In this document: one piece after another, positions 43,589 through 51,810 of the stretch
How the letters are laid out: each line of letters starts with the position of its first letter
Position numbering within the stretch: the first letter of the stretch is position 1
Assembly: GCF_014395975.1 (NCBI RefSeq)
Contig: NZ_CP060714.1
Coordinates: 930,001 to 994,000, forward strand
Source: Diaphorobacter ruginosibacter
GTDB taxonomy: Bacteria > Pseudomonadota > Gammaproteobacteria > Burkholderiales > Burkholderiaceae_C
Reading direction: 5' to 3'
Length of the DNA: 64,000 nt
Translations under genes and position numbers: made by a program
Notes under the pieces: generated by a model
Seen by the model: only the letters and a program-made list of their open reading frames with translations
Told to the model about the DNA's origin: nothing
Database searches by the model: none

Positions 43589-45934
43589 ATGTTCGGAAAC
43601 TTGTTCTTCGCACGCGGCGGGCATGCCGCACGCCGCAACTGGATGCGTCATTCGCGTCTCATGCTGGCACTGAGCGCGGGTGGCCTGATGCTGGCCTCCG
43701 CCGCACGAGCCGATTTCGTCAACGGCAACTTCGATGCGACACCGGCATTCGACGGATGGACTCATGCAGGCCATACCATTCCCAAAGTCATTCCGACCTT
43801 TCCTCCGTTGACCCTGTCGGATCTGGGACTGAGCTCGGCAGAGGTACCAGCGAACGACAAGTCGGCGGTGCTGTCCGCCGGCAACGATGTCACGACGGGC
43901 GGGCAACTGACCTGGAGCGATCCGGTGGCGCGCGTGCACACGTCGGACAATGGCAGTGGTCGTGGAAACAAGGCCAGCTCGATCTCGCAGCAGATCACGA
44001 TTGCCGCGGGCGACGTCGATGTGGACGGCAAGGTGCACATCCGTTTCACGGCCGCTCCGGTGCTTGACGAGCCCGGTCATCCCGAGGAGGAGCAACCCTA
44101 TTTCTTCATTGAAATCACGAAGGCGGATGGAACCTCGCTGTTCAGCACATTCAACTTCGCGAACCAGGCCGGTATTCCCTGGAAGAAAGAAGGCGACGTG
44201 ACCTTCACGGATTGGCAGGCCTTCGACATCGCCCTCGATCCTGCGCAGGTCGCGGTCGGCGACCAGGTCAAGCTCACTGTGATCGCCGCGGGTTGCGGAC
44301 AGTCAGGCCATACCGGTGCCGTGTACCTGAACAACATACGCACGACCAACACCGTGAGCGGCGCAAGCCTGTGGGTGACCGCCGAAGGGCCGGATGCCGT
44401 CAGGAAGCACACGAATCCGGATGGCTCGACCGACGTGACCTATACCTACACCTACCGCAACGACGGAAGCACGACGGTCGACAACGTCACGGTCACGCCA
44501 TCGATGCCTCAGACCACGGAGACGACACCTGTCGACACGAGCCTGGTCTCCATCGGCAATCCCAGCACCAGCGGTGCCAGCTGCAATGGCACGGCGGGCA
44601 GCACGGGTGCGGCAAGCTGCACGATCGGCAGGCTGGCCCCGGGAGAGTCGGGAACCTTCACGATGACCGTCCGCGTGCCCGCAGGCACTGCGGCGGATTC
44701 GCTCAACAACGGCAGCTATCCGATTGCCGGCACCGCGGTGCCACCCTTGCTCGGGCCTCTGGTGAAGACGGCGCTTCTGGCCGACATGGTTCCCGATCTC
44801 GGCAACCTGCCAGCGACCGGACTGATCGGTCAATCCTATAGTGGCTCCTACTCATGCACCAACCAGGGCTCGACTTCTGCACTGTCTCCCACCTGCGATG
44901 TGAGCGGCCTTCCACAAGGCGTAGCCGTCGGCCAGTGCAAGCTCAATGTCTCGGGGGCTGTGAGCAACTGGAGCGCGGGCACTGCCGTGCCGCCCGCGGG
45001 CACGGTGACATGCCCCGTCAGCGGCACGATCACGGCGCCTTCGGGCCTCGTGCCGGAGGTGACGACGGGTGCTGGCAACGATGGCGACACGACCAACAAC
45101 CAGACCTCGAAGAACGTGGACGTGGGCGGCCCCGACATGAAGATCGATCTGTCCGGACTGCCGAAGACAGTGGCTCTGAACAAGCCCTATGCGGGCAGCT
45201 TCACCTGCACGAATGTCGGAGTGCTCGATGCGGTCGCGGGCACGGTGTGTTCCGTGAGCGGGCTGCCTGCCGGTGTGACGCCGGGCCAATGCACGAGCGG
45301 CTCGCCAGCCAAGGCCTGGAGCGCGGGCGATCCTGTCGCCGCGGGTGTGGTCGTCACCTGTGAAGTGAGCGGCACGGTCACCTCGGAGTCTCCTGCGACG
45401 GTGCAAGGGGTGGCCGGCGTCACCAATGACGTGGACCCCTCCAACAACGTGGCGACACAGGCGCTTTCGCCGGTGCCCACCGCTCCGAATCTCGTGGTCG
45501 ATCTGTCGGGCCTCCCCGGTACGGCCACCGTCGGCAAGGGCTACACCGGCAGCTTCACCTGCTCCAACACGGGGGATGCCGATGCGACGGGAAGCACCTC
45601 GTGCCTGGCAACAGGACTGCCCCCAGGAGTCACCCAGGGTGCTTGCAAGGTCAGCCCCGCCGGTGCCGCGTGGGTTCCGGGGGACGTGATCGCGCAGGCC
45701 GCCGTCGTGACGTGCGAAGTGAGCGGCACGCCCACGCAGGAAGGCGTGACAACTGCCGTCGGAACGACAGGCGCAGTCACGGCAACCAAGGACGTGACGG
45801 TGGGTGCGGCTGTCACACCGCCGGCACCCGGTAGTGCCACGCCCGTGCCGACGCTCTCGCAATGGGGGCAGGCGCTGATGGCCGTGCTGATGGCCGTTGC
45901 GGCGGTGTTCACGCTGCGCCGGCGCATGCGCTGA
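43589..45934 (+). CDS. Secreted repeat protein with IPTL-CTERM-type C-terminal anchor
   Basis: A 781-residue exported protein. A long signal (RHSRLMLALSAGGLMLASAARA) ends near residue 40. Residues about 41-250 form an N-terminal domain beginning FVNGNFDATPAFDGW, a style seen in PEP-CTERM proteins. Residues about 275-390 look DUF11-like (VTYTYTYRNDGSTTVDNVTV). Three tandem repeats of about 113-117 residues follow (about 400-510, 515-628, 632-745), each with four conserved cysteines in CTN, CxVSGLP, GQC and VTCEVSG contexts. The tail has VPTLSQWG, a hydrophobic helix and RRRMR, the IPTL-CTERM pattern. A good GAGGAG ribosome-binding site precedes the ATG at 43589. Function unknown; likely surface or envelope. 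Confidence 0.85.
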   Translation: MFGNLFFARGGHAARRNWMRHSRLMLALSAGGLMLASAARADFVNGNFDATPAFDGWTHAGHTIPKVIPTFPPLTLSDLGLSSAEVPANDKSAVLSAGNDVTTGGQLTWSDPVARVHTSDNGSGRGNKASSISQQITIAAGDVDVDGKVHIRFTAAPVLDEPGHPEEEQPYFFIEITKADGTSLFSTFNFANQAGIPWKKEGDVTFTDWQAFDIALDPAQVAVGDQVKLTVIAAGCGQSGHTGAVYLNNIRTTNTVSGASLWVTAEGPDAVRKHTNPDGSTDVTYTYTYRNDGSTTVDNVTVTPSMPQTTETTPVDTSLVSIGNPSTSGASCNGTAGSTGAASCTIGRLAPGESGTFTMTVRVPAGTAADSLNNGSYPIAGTAVPPLLGPLVKTALLADMVPDLGNLPATGLIGQSYSGSYSCTNQGSTSALSPTCDVSGLPQGVAVGQCKLNVSGAVSNWSAGTAVPPAGTVTCPVSGTITAPSGLVPEVTTGAGNDGDTTNNQTSKNVDVGGPDMKIDLSGLPKTVALNKPYAGSFTCTNVGVLDAVAGTVCSVSGLPAGVTPGQCTSGSPAKAWSAGDPVAAGVVVTCEVSGTVTSESPATVQGVAGVTNDVDPSNNVATQALSPVPTAPNLVVDLSGLPGTATVGKGYTGSFTCSNTGDADATGSTSCLATGLPPGVTQGACKVSPAGAAWVPGDVIAQAAVVTCEVSGTPTQEGVTTAVGTTGAVTATKDVTVGAAVTPPAPGSATPVPTLSQWGQALMAVLMAVAAVFTLRRRMR

Positions 45935-45963
45935 GGAACGCTCGCTGCCCATGGGGCAGCGAC

Positions 45964-45996
45964 AAGGCCCGTGCATTGGCTGCATCGGGCCTTTTT
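45964..45996 (+). terminator. Intrinsic terminator after the secreted-protein gene
   Basis: AAGGCCCG (45964-45971) pairs with CGGGCCTT (45986-45993) with an inner TGCA/TGCA extension, then Ts. It separates the kinase gene from the upstream gene. Confidence 0.85.
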
Positions 45997-46017
45997 GCGT
46001 TATCTCGTCAGGCAATA

Positions 46018-46034
46018 CAATTTGTTTCAAATTG
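46018..46034. promoter_or_regulatory. Perfect inverted repeat upstream of the histidine kinase gene
   Basis: CAATTTG-TTT-CAAATTG occupies 46018-46034, 41 bases before the kinase ATG, in a short AT-rich patch. Candidate operator or promoter element. Confidence 0.4.
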
Positions 46035-46075
46035 AATGCGATTGCAGGCAAGTCTTTTTCACCATTGCTCCTCCC

Positions 46076-48190
46076 ATGAATGCGATTCGTTCTTCTGCGC
46101 CTGTGCGGCGTTCCTTCGTGGGGGCGTGGCTCAGGCGCCTCATCTTTCCGGTTTGGCTGCTGCTGTCGCTGGCCATCGTGGCGCTGACCATCCTGAGCCC
46201 TGCGTGGCTGCAGCCCTCGGGCAACGGGGTCGAGCTGGGCAGTGGCGTACCGATGCAGATGCTGGTCGATGGGGAAGGCAAGCTCGGAATCGAGGAGGTT
46301 GCGGCCTTGCCCGAGTCCGCGTTCCGGTTGCTGGACAGGCCGCTGAGCGAGGGCTACAGCAGCAGCGTCTATTGGCTGAAGGTGAACCCGGTCGCCCTGC
46401 CGGACGGAGCGGAGAAGGAAGGCGTGGCGCTCTGGTTGAGCATTCTTCCCAGCTATCTCGACGACGTGCGGCTCTACCAGCTTGACGGGGAGCAATGGCA
46501 CCAGCGCCGCAGCGGCGATACGGTCGCGATGTCCGAGCGCATCGAGGTGCGGCAGCTGCTTTTCCCTCTGGCGGCAGGGGAACCGTTCGTGCTGCGCGTG
46601 CAGTCCACCAGTCCCGTCGCGATGGATGCGCGCGTGTGGCGCTCGGACGCGCTGCTCACGCAGTTCTCGCGCGTTGAATGGGCCTCCGGGGTGCACCAGG
46701 GCATCAACCTGATGCTGGTGCTGCTCATCATCGGCGCGGCGCTGGTGCTGCGCATGCGCAGCCTGGCAGCGCTGGCAACCGGGGCGGCCGCGGCGCTTGC
46801 GCACGGCTCGGCCGATCGCGGCTACTGGCAGGTATGGCTGCCGGCCGAGCTCGCCCATTGGGGCGATGTGGGCGTGAAGGTGGGCACGCTGGTGCTCCCG
46901 ATCGCGATCGCGTGGCAATTCCGGGAACTGCTGACCATCGACACGCGCTGGAAGCGGACCGACAAGCTCCTGCTGGCGGTGGGCATCGCACCGCTGCTGT
47001 GTCTGCCCAGCATCGCACTGGGCACCTACCAGGACTGGGCATGGGTGGGCGTCATCGCGCCCTGGGCCCTGAGTGCGCTCTTTGCATTCGTTGCCTGGGG
47101 CAATCTGATCAAGGACGGCGCATCGACCGAAACACTGCTCATGGCGCTGCCGACCACGCTCTACGGCATCCTGGGGCTGTACGTCACGCTGGTGTACATG
47201 GGCGTGACGCCGCCTCCGCAGATCGAGACCAGCATCCTGTGGCAGCTTGAAATGCTGCTCATCAACATCCTGATCGCCGTGGCGGTGGGCGCGCGCCTCG
47301 TGCGCAGGTTCCGCGAGTCGATGGAGCACCAGAAGCAGCTGGTCGCATCGCTCGAGAAGTCGGAGCAGGCGCTGGAGGAACGGGTGCGCGTGCGCACCGA
47401 AGAGTTGCTGCAGGCACGCAATGCGATGCAGCACGCGTTGCACAGCGAGCGCGAGATGCGGCTGGAGCAGCGTCAGTTCTTCCACATGGTCAACCACGAG
47501 TTCCGAACGCCGCTTGCGGTGGTGGACAGCGCCGCCACCGAGCAGGAAGTGTTTCCCACCGTGGACAGCGAGGTGCTGGTGCAGCGCGCGGTGCAGATCC
47601 GCCGCGCATGCAGGCGGCTCACCGCGCTGGTGGACAACTGCCTGCTCAATGATCGCCTGGGCACCACGGCCTTCACTCCGCAGATGCAATGCGTGCCGCT
47701 CGAGGACCTGCTGGCGGATGCGGCACAGCTCGTGCAATGGTCGCGGCGGCACCGCCTGGCGCTCGATCTTTCGGAGGAGGTGTTCGAGTGGCGCTGCGAT
47801 CCGACGCTGGTCTCCATCGCGCTCTCCAATCTGGTGGACAACGCCATCAAGTACGCGAAGTCGGGCCGTATCCTGATCGAGGCGTGCACCGACGGGCCGG
47901 GCCGGCTCGAACTGTCGGTGCATGATGAGGGTCCGGGCCTGCCACCCGACGAGGCCGAGCGCATTTTCGAGCGCCATGAGCGCGGCGATCATGCCGACCA
48001 GACCCAGGGATTCGGTTTGGGGCTGTGGGTGGCTAGGCGCATCGCGCGCCAGCATGGCGGCGACGTGACGGTGTCACCGTCGCCGTTGGGCGGCACGCGC
48101 TTCGTCCTGACGCTGGTGCAGGAGGCTCCTGCCGACGGTGCAAGGCAGGGCGAACCTGCGGGGCAACTCAATACCGAGGCGGCGCGCTGA
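46076..48190 (+). CDS. 7TMR-DISM-type sensor histidine kinase
   Basis: A 704-residue sensor. A signal/anchor helix (about 15-37) is followed by a periplasmic beta-rich DISMED2-like domain (about 50-185; LSEGYSSSVYWLKVNP), then about seven membrane helices (about 200-395), a coiled coil (about 405-465), and the kinase core. The H-box is NHEFRTPL with phosphoacceptor H474; N-box SNLVDNAIKYA, G1 HDEGPGLPP and G2 GFGLGLWVARRI are intact. Likely cognate of the response regulator at 42406. Its 3' end overlaps the convergent rsgA stop by 23 bases. Confidence 0.86.
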   Translation: MNAIRSSAPVRRSFVGAWLRRLIFPVWLLLSLAIVALTILSPAWLQPSGNGVELGSGVPMQMLVDGEGKLGIEEVAALPESAFRLLDRPLSEGYSSSVYWLKVNPVALPDGAEKEGVALWLSILPSYLDDVRLYQLDGEQWHQRRSGDTVAMSERIEVRQLLFPLAAGEPFVLRVQSTSPVAMDARVWRSDALLTQFSRVEWASGVHQGINLMLVLLIIGAALVLRMRSLAALATGAAAALAHGSADRGYWQVWLPAELAHWGDVGVKVGTLVLPIAIAWQFRELLTIDTRWKRTDKLLLAVGIAPLLCLPSIALGTYQDWAWVGVIAPWALSALFAFVAWGNLIKDGASTETLLMALPTTLYGILGLYVTLVYMGVTPPPQIETSILWQLEMLLINILIAVAVGARLVRRFRESMEHQKQLVASLEKSEQALEERVRVRTEELLQARNAMQHALHSEREMRLEQRQFFHMVNHEFRTPLAVVDSAATEQEVFPTVDSEVLVQRAVQIRRACRRLTALVDNCLLNDRLGTTAFTPQMQCVPLEDLLADAAQLVQWSRRHRLALDLSEEVFEWRCDPTLVSIALSNLVDNAIKYAKSGRILIEACTDGPGRLELSVHDEGPGLPPDEAERIFERHERGDHADQTQGFGLGLWVARRIARQHGGDVTVSPSPLGGTRFVLTLVQEAPADGARQGEPAGQLNTEAAR

Positions 48191-49138
48191 GTTCCTCGAA
48201 CAGTTCGCCGTAGATGCGGTAGCGGTTGGCGCTGATCGCATTGGCCTGCTTCTGGTCGTCCTCGGCATCGAGCACGACGCTGCGCACGCCGCATCCTGGT
48301 TCGTGCAGGTGCGTGCAGTTGTAGAACTTGCAATCGCCCGCGTGGGCGGCGATGTCGGGCATGCACTTCGCGAGATCGGTGGGCTGCAGATGGCGCAGGC
48401 CGAACTCCTGGAATCCGGGGAGTCGATGAGGGCGGTCTTGCGGGCCTCGTCGATCCAGTAGAGCGTGGTGGTGGTGGTGGTGTGCTTGCCGGAATTCAGC
48501 GCCTGCGAGATCTCGCCCGTCTGCGCCGCCGCACCGGGCACCAGCAGGTTCACCAGCGTGCTCTTGCCCACGCCCGATGGGCCGAGCACCAGCGTGGTCT
48601 TGCCTTCGAGGATCGGCATCAGCGCATGGTGGTCCACGGTGCCCGATTCGGTCAGCGACATCGGCAGCACACGGTAGTGGTGAGCGGTGTCCTGCTCGCC
48701 GCCCATGTGGCGATAGGGCCACAGACGCTCCCATGCGCGCGCGAACGGTTCGACCAGATCGCTCTTGTTCAGCGCGATGATCGGCGTGATGTGTTCGGCC
48801 TCGGCGGCGATCAGTGCACGCACGAGCTGGCTTTCCGAGAACACGGGCTCCGCCGCCAGCAGGATCAGCACCTGGTCGAGATTCGCGGCGAACGATTTGG
48901 TGCGGATCTCATCCTGCCGATAGAACAGGTTGCGGCGCTTCTCCACTTTCTCGATCGTGCCTTCCTCGCCCTGGCCGGGTGGGGCGGGGAGCCACAGCAC
49001 CTGATCGCCAACCACGGCCTGGCTCTTCTTGCCGCGGGGGTGGCAGATGCGGCGCTCACCGTCGGGTGTCTCGACGACGCAGTGGCGGCCGTGGCTTCCA
49101 ACCACCAGCCCCCTGTTGAGCTCGGGCCGTGCGCTCAT
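48168..49138 (-). pseudogene. rsgA: Small-ribosomal-subunit GTPase RsgA, interrupted by a frameshift
   Basis: Two overlapping frames together encode a complete RsgA of about 323 residues. The first (from 49138, MSARPELNRGL) covers the OB-fold, NKSDLV and the P-loop GPSGVGKST up to ALIDSP. The second covers GFQEFGLRHL, the zinc knuckle (CKFYNC, HEPGC) and the C-terminus ending SAPPRY at 48168. The join is at about 48411-48420, where a run reads AATCCGGGGA on the plus strand; one extra C would restore the frame. Either a real one-base deletion or a sequencing error. RsgA matures the 30S subunit. Its ATG overlaps the PCD stop codon. Confidence 0.85.
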
Positions 49139-49488
49139 GGCTGCGGCTGGGCCACCAGCGCATCGACGCGCTGGGCGCATTCGATGTCGGTGACGGAGAT
49201 GCCGCTCACATCATGCGTGTTGAATCGCACCACGCAGCGGTTGTAGTGCACCGACAGGTCGGGATGGTGGTCCTCGGTGTGCGCGATGAAAGCCACCGCG
49301 TTCACGAACGCCATGGTCTCGAAATAGTTGGCGAAGTGAAAAGTCTTCTCGATGGCGACGCTCGCGCCATCACCATCGAGGCGCCAGCCCTGCAGGTCGA
49401 CCAGCTTGGTCACCAGTTCGGTCGCGCTCAGGGCGCGGCGCGGGATGCGGGACCAGTCTTTCTTGGGGAGGGTGTTTGTCGTCGTCAT
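49135..49488 (-). CDS. 4a-hydroxytetrahydrobiopterin dehydratase (PCD/PhhB family)
   Basis: A 117-residue protein with the pterin-binding FVNAVAFIAHTEDHHPDLSVHYNRC (split here: AFIAHTEDHHPD and SVHYNRC), the signature of pterin-4a-carbinolamine dehydratases. It recycles the pterin cofactor of aromatic hydroxylases, or acts in another pterin or molybdopterin role; no phhA is nearby. Four-base overlaps on both sides place it between the M48 protease and rsgA in one operon. Confidence 0.88.
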   Translation of the reverse strand: MTTTNTLPKKDWSRIPRRALSATELVTKLVDLQGWRLDGDGASVAIEKTFHFANYFETMAFVNAVAFIAHTEDHHPDLSVHYNRCVVRFNTHDVSGISVTDIECAQRVDALVAQPQP

Positions 49489-50783
49489 GCTGCGCTCGTT
49501 GATGCGGAATAGGGAATGCGGGCCAGCCGCTCGGTGGCTGGCGGATGCGAATAGTAGAACTTCACGTACACCGGATCGGGCGTGAGCGTGGATGCGTTGT
49601 CCTCATGCAGCTTGAGCAGCGCCGAGGCCAGGTCGCCCCCCTGCGTCTGGGCCACGGCAAAGGCATCGGCCTCGAACTCGTGGCGCCGCGACACCTGCGC
49701 GAACAGCGGAGAAAGGAACACGCTGAAGATCGGTGCGGCCAGCATGAACAGCAGCAGTGCCAGCGCATCGTTGGGCGCCGAGCCTTCGACGCCCGGCATG
49801 CTGAAGTTGGGCACGACACCGAGGCCGGCGTAGAACCAGCCCTTGGTGGCAAGCCAGCCGAGCAGCGCGAAGCCGGCAAGGCTCATCACGAACATGCCGA
49901 CGATGCGACGCGTGATGTGCCTGTGCTTGAAGTGCCCCAGTTCGTGTGCGAGCACGGCCTCCACCTCCTCGGGCGAAAGCTGCTTGAGGAGCGTGTCGTA
50001 GAACACCACGCGCTTGCCTGCGCCGAAGCCGGTGAAGTAGGCATTGGCATGGGCGCTGCGGCGGCTTCCGTCCATCACGAACAGACCCTTGGCGGCAAAG
50101 CCGCAGCGCTTCATCAATGCCGTGACGCGCGCAGCGAGCGACTCGTCGTCCAGAGGCTTGAATTGGTTGAAGAGGGGGGCGATGAAGAGCGGGTAGACCA
50201 CCATCAGCACGAGGTTGAAGCCCATCCATACGCACCACGCCCACAGCCACCACATGCTCCCTGCCGCTCCCATGAGCCACAGGATGAGGGCCGCCAGTGG
50301 CAGGCCGATGGCCGTGCCGACCAGCGTGGACTTGAGCAGGTCGCTCAGCCACATTCCGCGTGTCATCTGGTTGAAGCCGAAGCGCTGCTCGATGACGAAG
50401 GTCTGGTAGTAGGAGAGCGGCAACTCGATCGCTCCGCTGATCAGTGCGAAACAGCCGAGCAGCGCCAGTTGTTGCCACATACCGCCTCCCAACTGATTGA
50501 GCAGCGCGTTGTTGAGCAGGTCGAGGCCGCCCAGCAGCGTCCAGCCAAGCACTGCGGCAGCGCTCCATGCCATCTCGAAAATGCCGAAGCGGGTCTTGGC
50601 CACGGTGTAGTCGGCGGCGCGCTGGTGCGCGGCCAAGGGGATGCGGCCGGCGAAGTCCTGCGGGACGGCATTGCGATGCTGGGCCACATGGCGGATCTGG
50701 CGGGTGGCCAGCCAGAGCCTAAGGGCCAGTCCGGCGAGCAGGAAGAGGGCGAACAGCGATGTCCAGAGCAGGGATGTTGACAC
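49485..50783 (-). CDS. M48 family CAAX-type metalloprotease (Ste24-like)
   Basis: A 432-residue integral-membrane protease. The zinc motif HELGH is in AVLAHELGHFKHRH (about residue 275), with the third ligand in RHEFEADAFA near residue 355. Several hydrophobic segments precede it, and the N-terminal Peptidase_M48_N region is present. The start is uncertain: GTG at 50783 gives a typical length, whereas the ATG at 50852 adds 23 residues and overlaps the divergent orn ATG. First gene of the protease-PCD-rsgA operon. Confidence 0.85.
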   Translation of the reverse strand: MSTSLLWTSLFALFLLAGLALRLWLATRQIRHVAQHRNAVPQDFAGRIPLAAHQRAADYTVAKTRFGIFEMAWSAAAVLGWTLLGGLDLLNNALLNQLGGGMWQQLALLGCFALISGAIELPLSYYQTFVIEQRFGFNQMTRGMWLSDLLKSTLVGTAIGLPLAALILWLMGAAGSMWWLWAWCVWMGFNLVLMVVYPLFIAPLFNQFKPLDDESLAARVTALMKRCGFAAKGLFVMDGSRRSAHANAYFTGFGAGKRVVFYDTLLKQLSPEEVEAVLAHELGHFKHRHITRRIVGMFVMSLAGFALLGWLATKGWFYAGLGVVPNFSMPGVEGSAPNDALALLLFMLAAPIFSVFLSPLFAQVSRRHEFEADAFAVAQTQGGDLASALLKLHEDNASTLTPDPVYVKFYYSHPPATERLARIPYSASTSAA

Positions 50784-50850
50784 TTTTCGAGGGGCGGAAA
50801 ATTTTGCGGGTGCAAAACGCAAGTGTAGGTGATCGGCGACAATCCCCGCC

Positions 50851-51429
50851 ATGTCTGAAATTGCTGCCCCGACTGTCCCCGAGCTCGCCAAATCCGACCA
50901 GAACCTGGTCTGGCTCGATTGCGAAATGACTGGCCTGAACCCCGATTCCGATCGCCTGCTGGAGATTGCCGTCGTCATCACCGGGCCGAACCTCGAGCCC
51001 CGCGTCGAGGGCCCGGTGCTGGTGCTGCACCAGTCCGATGCGCTGCTCGACGGCATGGACGCCTGGAACAAGGGGACGCATGGCCGCAGCGGCCTGATCG
51101 ACAAGGTCAAGGCGTCGACACTGACCGAGGCGCAGGCCGAGGAGCAATTACTTGAGTTCATCAAGCGCTATGTGCCCAAGAGTGGCTCGCCCATGTGCGG
51201 CAACACCATCGGACAGGACCGCCGGTTCCTCGTGAAGTACATGCCCAAGCTCGAGGCCTATTTCCACTATCGCAATCTGGACGTGAGCACGCTCAAGGAA
51301 CTGGCCAAGCGCTGGAAGCCCGAGGCATTCAATTCGTTCAAGAAGGCGCAGAAGCACACCGCGCTCGCCGATGTCATCGAGTCGATTGACGAACTGGCGC
51401 ACTACCGGGCGACCTTCCTGTCGCTGTGA
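50851..51429 (+). CDS. orn: Oligoribonuclease
   Basis: A 192-residue DEDDh 3'-5' exonuclease degrading 2-5-mer RNAs including pGpG. Catalytic D23 and E25 are in WLDCEMTGL; the last acidic and histidine residues lie in KHTALADVIESI near residue 170. Also SPMCGNTIGQDRRFL is typical. Divergent from the M48 gene. Confidence 0.95.
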   Translation: MSEIAAPTVPELAKSDQNLVWLDCEMTGLNPDSDRLLEIAVVITGPNLEPRVEGPVLVLHQSDALLDGMDAWNKGTHGRSGLIDKVKASTLTEAQAEEQLLEFIKRYVPKSGSPMCGNTIGQDRRFLVKYMPKLEAYFHYRNLDVSTLKELAKRWKPEAFNSFKKAQKHTALADVIESIDELAHYRATFLSL

Positions 51430-51810
51430 TCCGGGACCTCCGATCGCCGGCGCCCTGGGATCGCTCCGGGGGCGCTGGAGAGGGTGTGTGCACATTTTGC
51501 GCAAATGGCTATTGCGGGAAAACCCGAGTCATGCCATAATCGCTGGCTTGCATGAATTGAGCGTTTGGCCGGTGGTCAAAAGACAAACCGGCGCTCCTGT
51601 TGTTTCGTTCGTGCACTTTGTACATCTCCCCTTCACTCCGGGTTCACGGCGTACGCGATGAGAGTCCTGCATGGACGCGCAGCGGATTCGCCACTGAAAA
51701 ACACCCACCCGCCCAGCCTTTCTTGCTGGCGCAGGTTTTGTTGAATGGTTGATGTTTTTTTAACCGTTTGATGAAGCCTCCGCAGGTAACGCCTGCGGCT
51801 GCATATACAC
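51430..51810 (+). promoter_or_regulatory. Promoter and long 5' leader of the RhlE-type helicase gene
   Basis: 381 bases without a gene. A sigma70-like promoter is present: TTGCGG at 51512-51517, 17-base spacer, CATAAT at 51535-51540. The predicted leader is about 265 bases. It contains a U-run (51754-51761) and, just before the ATG, a hairpin CCGCAGG/CCTGCGG at 51780-51798 with no obvious ribosome-binding site. Long structured leaders are common for cold-induced helicase genes. Confidence 0.5.

Noticed and set aside
44852..48055. A 1067-codon open frame on the minus strand opposite the repeat protein and kinase genes
   Set aside because: No recognisable domain, biased composition, and it covers two well-supported genes on the other strand.
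50783..50852. M48 protease starting at the ATG at 50852, overlapping the divergent orn ATG
   Set aside because: Possible, but the 23 added residues are not membrane-like or conserved-looking, and a GTG at 50783 gives the typical length. It remains an alternative.
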